From Armatimonadota bacterium (GTDB taxonomy: Bacteria; Armatimonadota; HRBIN16), in assembly GCA_026003195.1 (NCBI GenBank), contig BPGU01000004.1:258317-322316 (forward strand): a stretch of DNA of 64,000 bases, read 5' to 3'. Made by a program: the position numbers and the translations under genes. Positions 1 through 7,743 of this stretch are shown one piece after another. How positions within the stretch are numbered: position 1 is the stretch's first letter; each line of letters opens with the position of its first letter. The notes beneath the pieces were generated by a model. That model ran no database searches and was not told the DNA's origin. It saw nothing but the letters and a program-made list of their open reading frames with translations.

Positions 1-742
1 CCCACGAAGAGCGGTAACTGACGATGAGCCAGACGCAGAACCACAAGGAGCACACTATCTCGATAACGCCGAGCACTATCGACTTGAATCGGTGCTCTTG
101 CGGGATCGCCATTGCACGCAGGGTGGCAGGAAGATGCGCTACTGCCAGCAAGGGCTGAAGTGCCAGCGCCAGCACGGCAGGCATCACCAGCGCGTAAGCT
201 ACCGCCAGCGACTTCATCAGGCGGTTGCGTCGCTCACGGATGAGCGATTTCACATGCAACGCGGTGCCGAAGAAATACAGCAAGCATACCGCCCAGAGAA
301 GCCACGCTTCGGTGTCCCAGCGTCCTTGCCCTGCCACATAACCGGCAACCGCCGCCAGATTCAGCCCAGCCATCGCCACCAAGTCGTTGAGCAGGTTGCG
401 CTCATTGCGCCGCCAGGCGAACCATGCGTTCACAACGAAAGTGGCAAGAGCCAGTGGAACCAGCCAGAGCAGCTGCGGGCGCATTCCCAGCAGAGGAATG
501 CCAAAAAACGCGGCGACCACGCCATAGCCAGCTGCCCACCTCAGCCAGTAAAACTTCTGTTCAGGATGGCGCAGTGACTGCAACAGGGGGTAGGAAGCAA
601 GGTAAGCGAACAGCACTGCCCCTACCAGCGGCAGCTTGGAGGGGTGCCAGGGCGTCACCGCCAGACCTGTCGCCAGCGGTGCCAGCCACATCATCCACGC
701 ACCGTGCTCGTGCGTTATCACCAGTCGCCGCTGTGCTTTCAT
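1..742 (-). CDS. YwiC-like integral membrane protein, 3' end cut by the window edge
   Basis: Reading the minus strand from the ATG ending at 742 gives an open frame that runs off the left edge without a stop (about 247 codons). The N-terminus contains HEHGAWMMWLAPLATGLA, which matches the HGxW-rich opening of the YwiC-like family of bacterial membrane proteins. Most of the rest is hydrophobic helices separated by short basic loops such as WRRNERNLLND and IRERRNRLMK. Family members are multi-pass inner membrane proteins of unclear function, sometimes found near respiratory genes. There is no good ribosome site. A TATAAT (754-759, minus) lies only about 12 bases before the ATG, and the gene start overlaps the end of the upstream reading frame by about 180 bp. 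Family call fairly confident; function unknown. Confidence 0.7.
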   Translation of the reverse strand, partial: MKAQRRLVITHEHGAWMMWLAPLATGLAVTPWHPSKLPLVGAVLFAYLASYPLLQSLRHPEQKFYWLRWAAGYGVVAAFFGIPLLGMRPQLLWLVPLALATFVVNAWFAWRRNERNLLNDLVAMAGLNLAAVAGYVAGQGRWDTEAWLLWAVCLLYFFGTALHVKSLIRERRNRLMKSLAVAYALVMPAVLALALQPLLAVAHLPATLRAMAIPQEHRFKSIVLGVIEIVCSLWFCVWLIVSYRSSW

Positions 743-2801
743 TTCTACGATAATTATACCCGAATATCTTGTTTTGTATCACCTGTTGCAACAAGAGCAC
801 TGCCAGCTCTTGTTGCCCTTCAGGGGTGATCAGCACGAAGCGTACGGACTGAGTCAACCGGGTTCGCGTCAACCGCTGGCGCACCGGTTCAGGCTGGCGC
901 TGAAGCCATTCCTCAGGGGATTCGTGACGCAGGGAACGCAGCAAATCCTCCGAAAGGCGCGACATATCTGGCTCTTCCTGTACCGTCTCCTCGAAGCGTA
1001 CGGCGAAAGACCACTGTGCAGGGGTACTCTGCGCTGGGAACCAGCTTGCCCAGCGGATGGCGTACAGAAGATACCGTTGCGCCTGCGGCGTGAGCAGAGG
1101 GAGGGGTATGGGCGTTCCTTTCCACGCACTCTCTTTCTGAGCAGGTGACGCGCTGCCTAAGGCAAGCAAAACCGCTTGCAGGGCGGGGTTATGGGCGAGA
1201 CTGGTCAATGCAGTCAACTCTCTGCTCGCCTGAGGGAGGTTTTGTCTCTTGATTTCCACGCGCTCGATTTGTTCAGGCAGCAAGGCAGCGATTTCAAAGA
1301 AGTCGCTCACAGCGGGCACGCCCTGTCGTCCGGGTTGCAGGAACCACTTTCGAATGCTGGCTTCAGGGATTTCATAGTGCCGGCACAGAGCACGCAACTG
1401 CTGGGTAACCACCACCCAGCGCTCGGAGTCGCGAAGGAGGTAGCGGTTTTGACGCAGGTTTTTCTGCACCGTGTGCCAGTCCAGTGCGGTAGATAGTATC
1501 TTCACCGAGCCGAAAGTGACTTCGCCCGCCTCGAGGTCGCGCGACGGTGCGCTAAGACGCATGCCTTCTCCCATGCCGACAATGGGCAAAGTCTCCGTTC
1601 GGGCTTCTCCTGCATCACCTTCCTCGCGCGGCAGATACGGATACCACTCCGCCACCAGGTCTACCCCGTTTTCACGTGCATACAGGGCGAGCACATTGCC
1701 CGTGACATCCATCGCCGCCGAAGGTTCCAGCGGTACAGCACGAGGCGGCTTTGCCGACAGCCTTTTCACCAGACCCTCATCGTATGGCGGTAGAGAATCT
1801 CCGCCCGCAGGATAGTCGTGCAGTGCGCACGCTACTTCCCACAGTGGAGGTGTCACCCCCTTTCCTCCAGAGCTGAGAACCCTGTTGTCTGCAAACACCA
1901 CCGCAGAATAGTAGAGCCTGCCGGATACAGGATGCAAGGCAAAGCGAAGCAACGCCCTGTCCGCTGCACGGTATTGCTCTATCTGCTCCCGACGAAACCG
2001 TTCCGCCTCTTCACTGCTGAACATCTTCAGCTGCCGCTCAAACACCGCTTCGTGCTCACTTCGGAACAGGTGCAGCACTTCTGAGGGCAACGGAGCGTCG
2101 GCACGTCCCGTTTCCAGAACGAAGACTTCTCCCCGCTCGAGCGCACTCCACTGCTGGGGAGTGAAGCGAGCCAGCATATAGGCAACCGTCCATGTCGCCC
2201 ACGATTCGGTCAAGCGCTGCTGGGTTGCCATCCGCAACAGGCGCAGGGTTTCCCTTTCACCGCGTGGCTTCTGTGCCTCGCGATAGGTTTGAATGGCTTG
2301 CATTGCCACTGCGTTCATCTGTTCGCGGACGGCGTTCCGTTCGGTGATCTGCCGTTGTGACCATTCTCTCACTGATTCCCGGAGCAGGCGCAGAGCCGTT
2401 TGCCGAAGGCTTTGTACTTCTGCTTGCTGTTGCGCCATCACCTGCGCAGGCGGGAAGAGCATGTATTCTGGCGAAGTGCCCTTCTTCTCTATCTTGCGCC
2501 ACGTGTAGCCGAAAGCTTCCGCCAGCTTGTTCAGCGTTTCATGCAGGGGCTTATCGTGCGCCACCAGGATTGCCCGGTGCTGTGCTACCGAACGCTCCGC
2601 GCGTAGAGAGACGCCTGTCTGTTGAGAAATCTTCTGCAGCACGTCGCCCAGCGGGGCAGGCGGGAAGAAAAAGGTGCTCCTCTTCGCCAGACGAACATCC
2701 GCTTGAGGGTCTATGGGGTCGTTGGCGGCGGCGATGCATCCGCACAGCAAAAGGGTCAACCACGCCACCAGCAGGGAAAGCAGAAGCGGTTTTGCGTTCA
2801 T
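561..2801 (-). CDS. lipoprotein with N-terminal secretin/TonB short (STN-like) domain
   Basis: 746 codons. The N-terminus is a lipoprotein signal (LLLCGC, cysteine about residue 23). Residues about 45-100 (FFFPPAPLGDVLQKISQQTG ... LHETLNKLAEAFGYTW) have the pattern of an STN/secretin N0-like domain, found in secretins, TonB receptors and FecR-type systems. The remaining 600 residues are alpha-rich and I do not recognise them. The last 60 residues, after IFGYNYRRNE, look like out-of-frame translation of the YwiC-like gene: rich in A, G, R and D with no hydrophobic pattern. Either the true end is earlier and a frameshift has extended it, or the two genes really overlap by 182 bp. Role unknown; an outer-membrane-associated exported protein is likely. 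Confidence 0.65.
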   Translation of the reverse strand: MNAKPLLLSLLVAWLTLLLCGCIAAANDPIDPQADVRLAKRSTFFFPPAPLGDVLQKISQQTGVSLRAERSVAQHRAILVAHDKPLHETLNKLAEAFGYTWRKIEKKGTSPEYMLFPPAQVMAQQQAEVQSLRQTALRLLRESVREWSQRQITERNAVREQMNAVAMQAIQTYREAQKPRGERETLRLLRMATQQRLTESWATWTVAYMLARFTPQQWSALERGEVFVLETGRADAPLPSEVLHLFRSEHEAVFERQLKMFSSEEAERFRREQIEQYRAADRALLRFALHPVSGRLYYSAVVFADNRVLSSGGKGVTPPLWEVACALHDYPAGGDSLPPYDEGLVKRLSAKPPRAVPLEPSAAMDVTGNVLALYARENGVDLVAEWYPYLPREEGDAGEARTETLPIVGMGEGMRLSAPSRDLEAGEVTFGSVKILSTALDWHTVQKNLRQNRYLLRDSERWVVVTQQLRALCRHYEIPEASIRKWFLQPGRQGVPAVSDFFEIAALLPEQIERVEIKRQNLPQASRELTALTSLAHNPALQAVLLALGSASPAQKESAWKGTPIPLPLLTPQAQRYLLYAIRWASWFPAQSTPAQWSFAVRFEETVQEEPDMSRLSEDLLRSLRHESPEEWLQRQPEPVRQRLTRTRLTQSVRFVLITPEGQQELAVLLLQQVIQNKIFGYNYRRNESTAATGDNARARCVDDVAGTAGDRSGGDALAPLQAAAGRGSAVRLPCFLPPVAVTAPS

Positions 2802-2840
2802 ATCGGTTCCCTCTCGTGCGGCAAAAGTTGTTCTGGAAAC

Positions 2841-3257
2841 TCACTTCTTGTCTGCGGAGGTGGTTTTCTCCTTCTCCGTGGGGGCAGGGGTCAGCACCTC
2901 CACTTTACCTTTGGTCACATCGATTTCGTTGCGGTAGGTGGCGTAGGCGACGCGCTTCTCCACCGCGAACTTGCCCGTCACGCGCACCTTATCGCCGTTC
3001 TTCACCGTCGCTTTGCCGTAACCGAACACGCTAACCGTTTGCTTGCCCTCGCCTATCTTGAAGGTATAGTAGGGGTTGCCCTTCTTGCTCACCTTCTCCT
3101 TGATGTCGCGCACTGTTCCTACCAGCACCACCTGCTTGCCATCGTAATTCTTACCCTCGTTGAGCAGCGCCTGCACCGTCACCTGTTCCTGGGCGGCGAC
3201 CGTCGCCAGCAGCGCACACAGCAGAGCGACGGAGAGCATCGCTGAAACCGTTCGCAT
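2841..3257 (-). CDS. exported OB-fold protein
   Basis: 138 aa with a clear signal peptide ending near AQEQ (residues 1-22). The mature part matches the OB-fold pattern of the tRNA_anti-like/BOF type: a strand with DGKQVVLVGTVRDIKEK, then NPYYTFKIGEG, then a GDKVRVTGKF strand, and a Lys/Glu-rich tail. Such small exported OB domains bind nucleic acid, oligosaccharide or protein; the ligand here cannot be told. A strong ribosome site (AAAGGAGG) precedes the ATG. It lies 39 bp upstream of the STN lipoprotein gene on the same strand and is probably cotranscribed with it. Confidence 0.7.
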   Translation of the reverse strand: MRTVSAMLSVALLCALLATVAAQEQVTVQALLNEGKNYDGKQVVLVGTVRDIKEKVSKKGNPYYTFKIGEGKQTVSVFGYGKATVKNGDKVRVTGKFAVEKRVAYATYRNEIDVTKGKVEVLTPAPTEKEKTTSADKK

Positions 3258-3329
3258 GACAACAACCTCCTTTCCCTGGTGACGTGTTGCATCCTGATTT
3301 CGAAGACATTCTGTCGCTTTCCTGCAACC

Positions 3330-4019
3330 TTAAGGCTTTCTGAAGAGCGTCTCCGGCACAGGCGGGTTCACCTTTTGCTCCAAAAACTCGTAAGTGATTT
3401 CCATTTGTTCAGGCAGAGAGCCAGCCTGCGCCCCTGGCGGTTTGGGCGTTCTGTTCCGAATCGCTTTCATATCGTGCTTTTGGTGCATCCGCTGCAGAAG
3501 AAACTGGCTGGTGTCAATCCACACCGTCGTCTGCCCAATCGGCGACTCAAGGCTTATCTTGTAGCACTCCATACCCCGTACGCGCTGGCGCCCCAGCAGG
3601 CGAGGGGTGCCCGTAAGCGGATACCCCCACATCTGACCCATCAACAGCGCAGGCAACGTGGTCGGCGCACCCAGCCCTATACCGGTCACGGCAGCGATGT
3701 GCATGGAGACGTCGCTCGACTCCTCCACTTGCGGACGGAGGGAAGTTTTCAGCCAGCTCCTGTTGCCGTTGCTCACCACCAGAAAGGTGTTCTTTGGCGT
3801 GGCTGTTGTCGGCATGGCTGTCATCATGAAACCTTCCACGCGCAGCTTGCCCGGGCGCACGAAGGCGATGCGTGCCTCTGCAGACATCTGCACTTTCGGC
3901 GATCCCGGCATCGCCAAGACGGTGCTTACCTGAGTATGCCCGGTAAACGAACGCGCATTGCTGTAGGTCCGCGCGCAACGCTGGATAATCTCCTCAGCCG
4001 TCAACAGCTTCGGAGGCAT
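3330..4019 (-). CDS. LolA-like / DUF2092-type protein
   Basis: I place the start at the ATG ending at 4019 (MPPKLLTAEEIIQRC), giving 229 aa. An AGGAGG sits 8 bases before it, and a good promoter (4042-4070) would put the earlier in-frame start codons at or before the transcription start. The pattern TAEEIIQRCARTYSNARSF, then a strand-rich body with VRPGKLRVEGF and NTFLVVSNGNRSWL, and TTVWIDTSQFLLQRM near the C-terminus resembles the LolA/DUF2092 half-barrel fold that carries lipid or lipoprotein through the periplasm. No signal peptide is seen in this version, which is odd for the family; an upstream start does not add one. Fold fairly likely, role uncertain. Confidence 0.6.
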   Translation of the reverse strand: MPPKLLTAEEIIQRCARTYSNARSFTGHTQVSTVLAMPGSPKVQMSAEARIAFVRPGKLRVEGFMMTAMPTTATPKNTFLVVSNGNRSWLKTSLRPQVEESSDVSMHIAAVTGIGLGAPTTLPALLMGQMWGYPLTGTPRLLGRQRVRGMECYKISLESPIGQTTVWIDTSQFLLQRMHQKHDMKAIRNRTPKPPGAQAGSLPEQMEITYEFLEQKVNPPVPETLFRKP

Positions 4020-4041
4020 CGTGATCCCTCCTTTCCTGCCC

Positions 4042-4070
4042 ATTATAAACCATCTGTCTGCGCAGGTCAA
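4042..4070 (-). promoter_or_regulatory. sigma-70 type promoter of the LolA-like gene
   Basis: On the minus strand TTGACC (4070-4065) is followed by a 17-base spacer and a perfect TATAAT (4047-4042). The predicted transcription start lies about 15 bases before the AGGAGG. This supports the internal ATG at 4019 as the real start. Confidence 0.65.
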
Positions 4071-4137
4071 CAGGCTTGACAGCCGTGCTTTCTCTAGGGC
4101 ACACTATGGATAGTAAAGCAAAAGGTGAAACACTTCG

Positions 4138-4830
4138 GTGCGAGATAACCCTGTCGTCAGCATTATCATTCCGGCTTACAACGAAGCGGACTCCATCGTG
4201 CAGGCGATTGAGCGTGTGCGTGCGGTGCCCCTGCAGAAAGAGATTATCGTGGTGGACGACGGTTCCACCGACGAGACCCCTGCACTGCTGGCGCAACAGC
4301 CCGATGTGGTGGTGCTGCGTCACGAACGCAATATGGGCAAGGGCATGGCGATACGCACTGCCATCGCACACGCCACAGGCGACATCATCATCATTCAGGA
4401 CGCCGACCTCGAATACGACCCGATGGACATCCCCCGCGTGATTGCTCCTATCGCCGAAGGCAAGGCGCAGGTGGTGTACGGTTCGCGCTTTCTCACCGCC
4501 AAACGCCCCAAAGGGATGCGCCTGCCCAACTGGCTGGTGAACCGCCTGCTGGCAGCCATGGTGCGCTGGCTCTACTGGCATCCTCTCACCGACGAAGCCA
4601 CCTGCTACAAAGCCTTCCGCGCCGACCTGCTCAAGAGCGTGCCCCTTACCTGCCAGCGGTTCGAGTTCTGCCCTGAGGTGACCGCCAAAGTCATCCGACG
4701 CGGGGTGAAGATTCTGGAAGTGCCCATCTCCTACGAAGCACGCACCACCCTGCAGGGCAAGAAAATCCGCTGGTGGGACGGCGTGGAAGCAATCTGGACA
4801 CTGCTCAAATGGCGGTGGAAGCGGTTCTAA
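4138..4830 (+). CDS. GT2 family glycosyltransferase (dolichyl-phosphate-sugar synthase type)
   Basis: 230 aa, GTG start. The GT-A fold is plain: [15 protein letters not shown] at the N-terminus, [10 protein letters not shown] (residues 39-47), [13 protein letters not shown], and the metal-binding QDADLEYDP (87-94). The family transfers a sugar from a nucleotide-sugar to a lipid phosphate or growing glycan at the inner face of the membrane. There is no C-terminal membrane domain, as in short soluble GT2 enzymes of the dolichol-phosphate mannosyltransferase type. It stands alone with 87 bp before the next plus-strand gene. Substrate not predictable. Confidence 0.85.
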   Translation: MRDNPVVSIIIPAYNEADSIVQAIERVRAVPLQKEIIVVDDGSTDETPALLAQQPDVVVLRHERNMGKGMAIRTAIAHATGDIIIIQDADLEYDPMDIPRVIAPIAEGKAQVVYGSRFLTAKRPKGMRLPNWLVNRLLAAMVRWLYWHPLTDEATCYKAFRADLLKSVPLTCQRFEFCPEVTAKVIRRGVKILEVPISYEARTTLQGKKIRWWDGVEAIWTLLKWRWKRF

Positions 4831-4917
4831 ATCATACCTTAACAATGGGCGGCAGGTAATCCCTCGCAGGGGACGAACTGTTTTCACCGATCTGATGTTC
4901 AGCGAGGAGGAGGATAC

Positions 4918-7632
4918 ATGCGTCTCATACTGACACTGGCACTACTGCTTGGCGTAGTGCCTGCGCTCATCGCCGCCCCAGCGCGGGTGGACCGCTTCAT
5001 GCTGCAGGCTCCCGCAGGCGAGCGTACCGCTCAAATCCGCCCAGAAGGAGTGACCGTCCTGCCCAACGGACGCCTGCTCACCCCGCGCGGCAAGCAGATT
5101 CGTGTCGCCCCACATCCTTACGGCATGACCCTCAGCGCGGATGGCAAGGTGCTGGTGACGGTCAACGGCGGCACGGCTCCGTTTTCGCTCAGCATTATCC
5201 GCAACCCCGATAGCGACAACCCGCAGGTATCGCAGATACCGCCTTCGGTGAACACCGAGAAGGAGATACTGCCCGCTACCTTCATCGGCGCGGCGGTGGA
5301 CACCACACGAGACCGCCTGTACGCCTCTGGAGGGAACGACGGCAGCGTCATCGTCTTTCGACTCAGCACCGGGCAGCGTCTGGAGCGCATCGGCCTGAGC
5401 ACCGAAGAGTATCCCGACGCCTTTACCACCGACGTTGCCCTGTCGCCCGATGGGCGCTGGCTGTACGTGCTGGACCTTGCCAATTATCGCCTCGTCGTGC
5501 TGGACACGAGCACGCTGAAGGCGGTGGCATCGGTCGGTGTGGGGCGCAACCCCTTCGCGCTGGCGCTGACGGCAGACGGCTCCCGGGCTTACGTCGCGAA
5601 TATCGGCACTTTCCAGTACTCGCTGATAGAGACCCGCCCGGGTGATGACCCGCGCGGTATCCCCTTTCCACCCTTCGGCTATCCCTCACGGGAGGCGAGA
5701 GAGGGCACGGTCGTAGACGGCAGGCGTGTGCCCGGACTCGGCGACCCCAACGTGCCCGAAGCCTGCTCGGTATGGGGGATAGACCTCTCGAACCCCACCC
5801 AGCCGCAGGTGGTGGTGAAGATGAAGACGGGTTTGCTGGTGGGAGAGTCCATCGGGGGCAGTGCGCCTGCTGCGCTGGCGGTATCGCGAGATACCGTTTA
5901 TGTCAGCAATTCTACGAACGACACGGTGGAGGCATACGATATTCGCACGCATCGTCGAAAGTGGCGCACTCTGCTGACGCCGGTACCGTTCCTGCGTCAT
6001 CTGCGCGGCGTTGCACCGTTCGGACTCGCGCTCTCGCCTGATGGTAAGCGTCTGTATGTCGCGGAATCGGGCATCAACGCAGTCGGTGTGCTGGACGCAC
6101 GCACAGGCAAGGTGCTGGGGCATATCCCTGTGTGCTGGTATCCGTCGCGGGTGTGCGTCTCTCCCGATGGGAAGCGATTGTACGTAGCGAACGCCAAAGG
6201 TTTTGGCGCGGGACCCAACGGCGGCGCCAACTTCACGCCTGGTCCTGAGGGACGCAGTATCGGCAGGCTGATGAAGGGCACTGTCTCGCTGATGGATGTA
6301 CCCACCGACCGTGAACTGCGTGCGCTGACCCGTCGCGTGGTGGAGAACAACGGATTCGTGCCCGTCAAAGTGTCTCGTCCGAAGGGGCACCCTGTACCTG
6401 CGGTAGCCGGAGTGCCTTCTGAGAAGATTCGGTATGTGGTCTTTATCGCGAAAGAGAACCGCACCTTCGATGAGGTGTTCGGCGACATGCCCGGCGTCAA
6501 CGGCGATCCCTCGCTGGCGCGGTTCGGGGTCAACCGCAAGGTGGGCGAGCATGAGGGCGTAAACGTGATGCCCAACCACCGCGCTCTGGCACAACGCTTC
6601 GCTACCAGCGACAACTTCTACGTGGATAGCGACCATTCGGCGGATGGACATCGCTGGCTGGTGGGGGTGTATCCCAACCACTGGGTGGAGACCATCACTT
6701 CCGCTGGCTATGGTGGCGGTGCCGACTTTCGACCGAGCAAGGCGCCCGGACGGCTTGCGTTTTTCCAGTCGAACTCTGCCCTGACACCGGAAGACTATCT
6801 GGAACACGGCTCCCTGTGGGAGCACCTGTACCGCAACGGCGTGACCTTCCGCAACTACGGCGAGGGTTTCGAGTTCGCCGGTAGCACAGCAGATGAGGAC
6901 ACCAAGCCCACAGGCATCCGCGAAATCGTCAATATCCCCATGCCTCAGGTGTTGTACGAGAACACCTGTCGGGAATATCCTGAATACAACACTAACATCC
7001 CCGACCAGTACCGCGCCGACCAGTTCCTGAAGGAGTTCCGCGAGAAGTACCTGTCGGGCAAGGAGCCGTTGCCGCGCTTCCTGTACATCTACCTGCCCAA
7101 CGACCACGGCGGGCGCATCCGTGCGGAGAAGGGCTATCCCTATCTGGAGTCCTACATGGCGGATAACGACCTTGCGCTGGGCAGGGTGGTCGAAGCGTTG
7201 TCACACAGCCCCTGGTGGAAGCAGATGGCCATTTTCATCACCGAGGACGACGCGCAGAGCGGCATTGACCATGTGGACGCACACCGCAGCATCCTGCTCG
7301 TGGTCAGCCCCTGGGCGAAGCGAGGCTACGTCTCACACCGGCAGAGCAGTATCGCCAGCATCATGAAGACCATGTACCTGATACTGGGCATCCCTTACCT
7401 GAACCTGTACGACGCCGCCGCCAACGACCTGGCGGACATGTTCACCACCGAGCCGGACTTCACGCCCTATAAAGCGCTGCCGGTAGACCCGCGCATCTTT
7501 GACCCGGAGAAGGCGAAAGACCCGAATGACCCGGACTATCGCAAGGCGCGTCTGGAGCCCTCGCCGGCACTGGACACGCTGGAAGAGTCCATCCGCCAGC
7601 AGCAAGAGTGGGAACGGGCTCAAGGCCATTGA
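4918..7632 (+). CDS. secreted YncE-type beta-propeller fused to phosphoesterase
   Basis: 904 aa with a signal peptide (residues 1-19) and a GAGGAGG ribosome site. Residues about 45-480 are YVTN/YncE propeller blades, with repeats such as LSPDGRWLYVLDLAN, LTADGSRAYVANIG and VSPDGKRLYVANAKG. From about residue 510 comes a phosphoesterase (PF04185) domain: VVFIAKENRTFDEVFGDMPG, then SDHSADGHRWLVG, FITEDDAQSGIDHVDAHRS and a C-terminal LGIPYLNLYDAAANDLAD. This bifunctional architecture is known in Acidobacteria, Planctomycetes and related groups. The enzyme domain belongs to the alkaline phosphatase/phospholipase C superfamily, so periplasmic or extracellular hydrolysis of a phosphoester is likely; the substrate is unknown. 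Confidence 0.85.
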   Translation: MRLILTLALLLGVVPALIAAPARVDRFMLQAPAGERTAQIRPEGVTVLPNGRLLTPRGKQIRVAPHPYGMTLSADGKVLVTVNGGTAPFSLSIIRNPDSDNPQVSQIPPSVNTEKEILPATFIGAAVDTTRDRLYASGGNDGSVIVFRLSTGQRLERIGLSTEEYPDAFTTDVALSPDGRWLYVLDLANYRLVVLDTSTLKAVASVGVGRNPFALALTADGSRAYVANIGTFQYSLIETRPGDDPRGIPFPPFGYPSREAREGTVVDGRRVPGLGDPNVPEACSVWGIDLSNPTQPQVVVKMKTGLLVGESIGGSAPAALAVSRDTVYVSNSTNDTVEAYDIRTHRRKWRTLLTPVPFLRHLRGVAPFGLALSPDGKRLYVAESGINAVGVLDARTGKVLGHIPVCWYPSRVCVSPDGKRLYVANAKGFGAGPNGGANFTPGPEGRSIGRLMKGTVSLMDVPTDRELRALTRRVVENNGFVPVKVSRPKGHPVPAVAGVPSEKIRYVVFIAKENRTFDEVFGDMPGVNGDPSLARFGVNRKVGEHEGVNVMPNHRALAQRFATSDNFYVDSDHSADGHRWLVGVYPNHWVETITSAGYGGGADFRPSKAPGRLAFFQSNSALTPEDYLEHGSLWEHLYRNGVTFRNYGEGFEFAGSTADEDTKPTGIREIVNIPMPQVLYENTCREYPEYNTNIPDQYRADQFLKEFREKYLSGKEPLPRFLYIYLPNDHGGRIRAEKGYPYLESYMADNDLALGRVVEALSHSPWWKQMAIFITEDDAQSGIDHVDAHRSILLVVSPWAKRGYVSHRQSSIASIMKTMYLILGIPYLNLYDAAANDLADMFTTEPDFTPYKALPVDPRIFDPEKAKDPNDPDYRKARLEPSPALDTLEESIRQQQEWERAQGH

Positions 7633-7648
7633 GGAGGGAACGGCTGTG

Positions 7649-7699
7649 GGGGGAGGGCAAAGCTCCTGCCGAGCTGTTTTTAGAGCTCGCCCTTCCCCC
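7649..7699. terminator. inverted repeat between convergent genes
   Basis: The arms 7649-7665 and 7683-7699 (starting GGGGGAGGGC and ending GCCCTTCCCCC) are complementary with one small bulge, around a loop containing TTTTTA. The element sits between two converging genes and could end transcription in either direction, though no long T-run follows. Confidence 0.4.
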
Positions 7700-7743
7700 T
7701 GAGAGGTTTGCCACCACAGAGGGGTACAGAGAACGCGAAGTTC

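Noticed and set aside
4076-4081. TTGACA ahead of the GT2 gene as its promoter
   Set aside because: No acceptable -10 lies 16-18 bases downstream on the plus strand.
5686-7107. 473-codon open frame antisense to the propeller/phosphoesterase gene
   Set aside because: Same reason: the sense frame carries both domains with signal peptide, and this frame has no motif or start signal.
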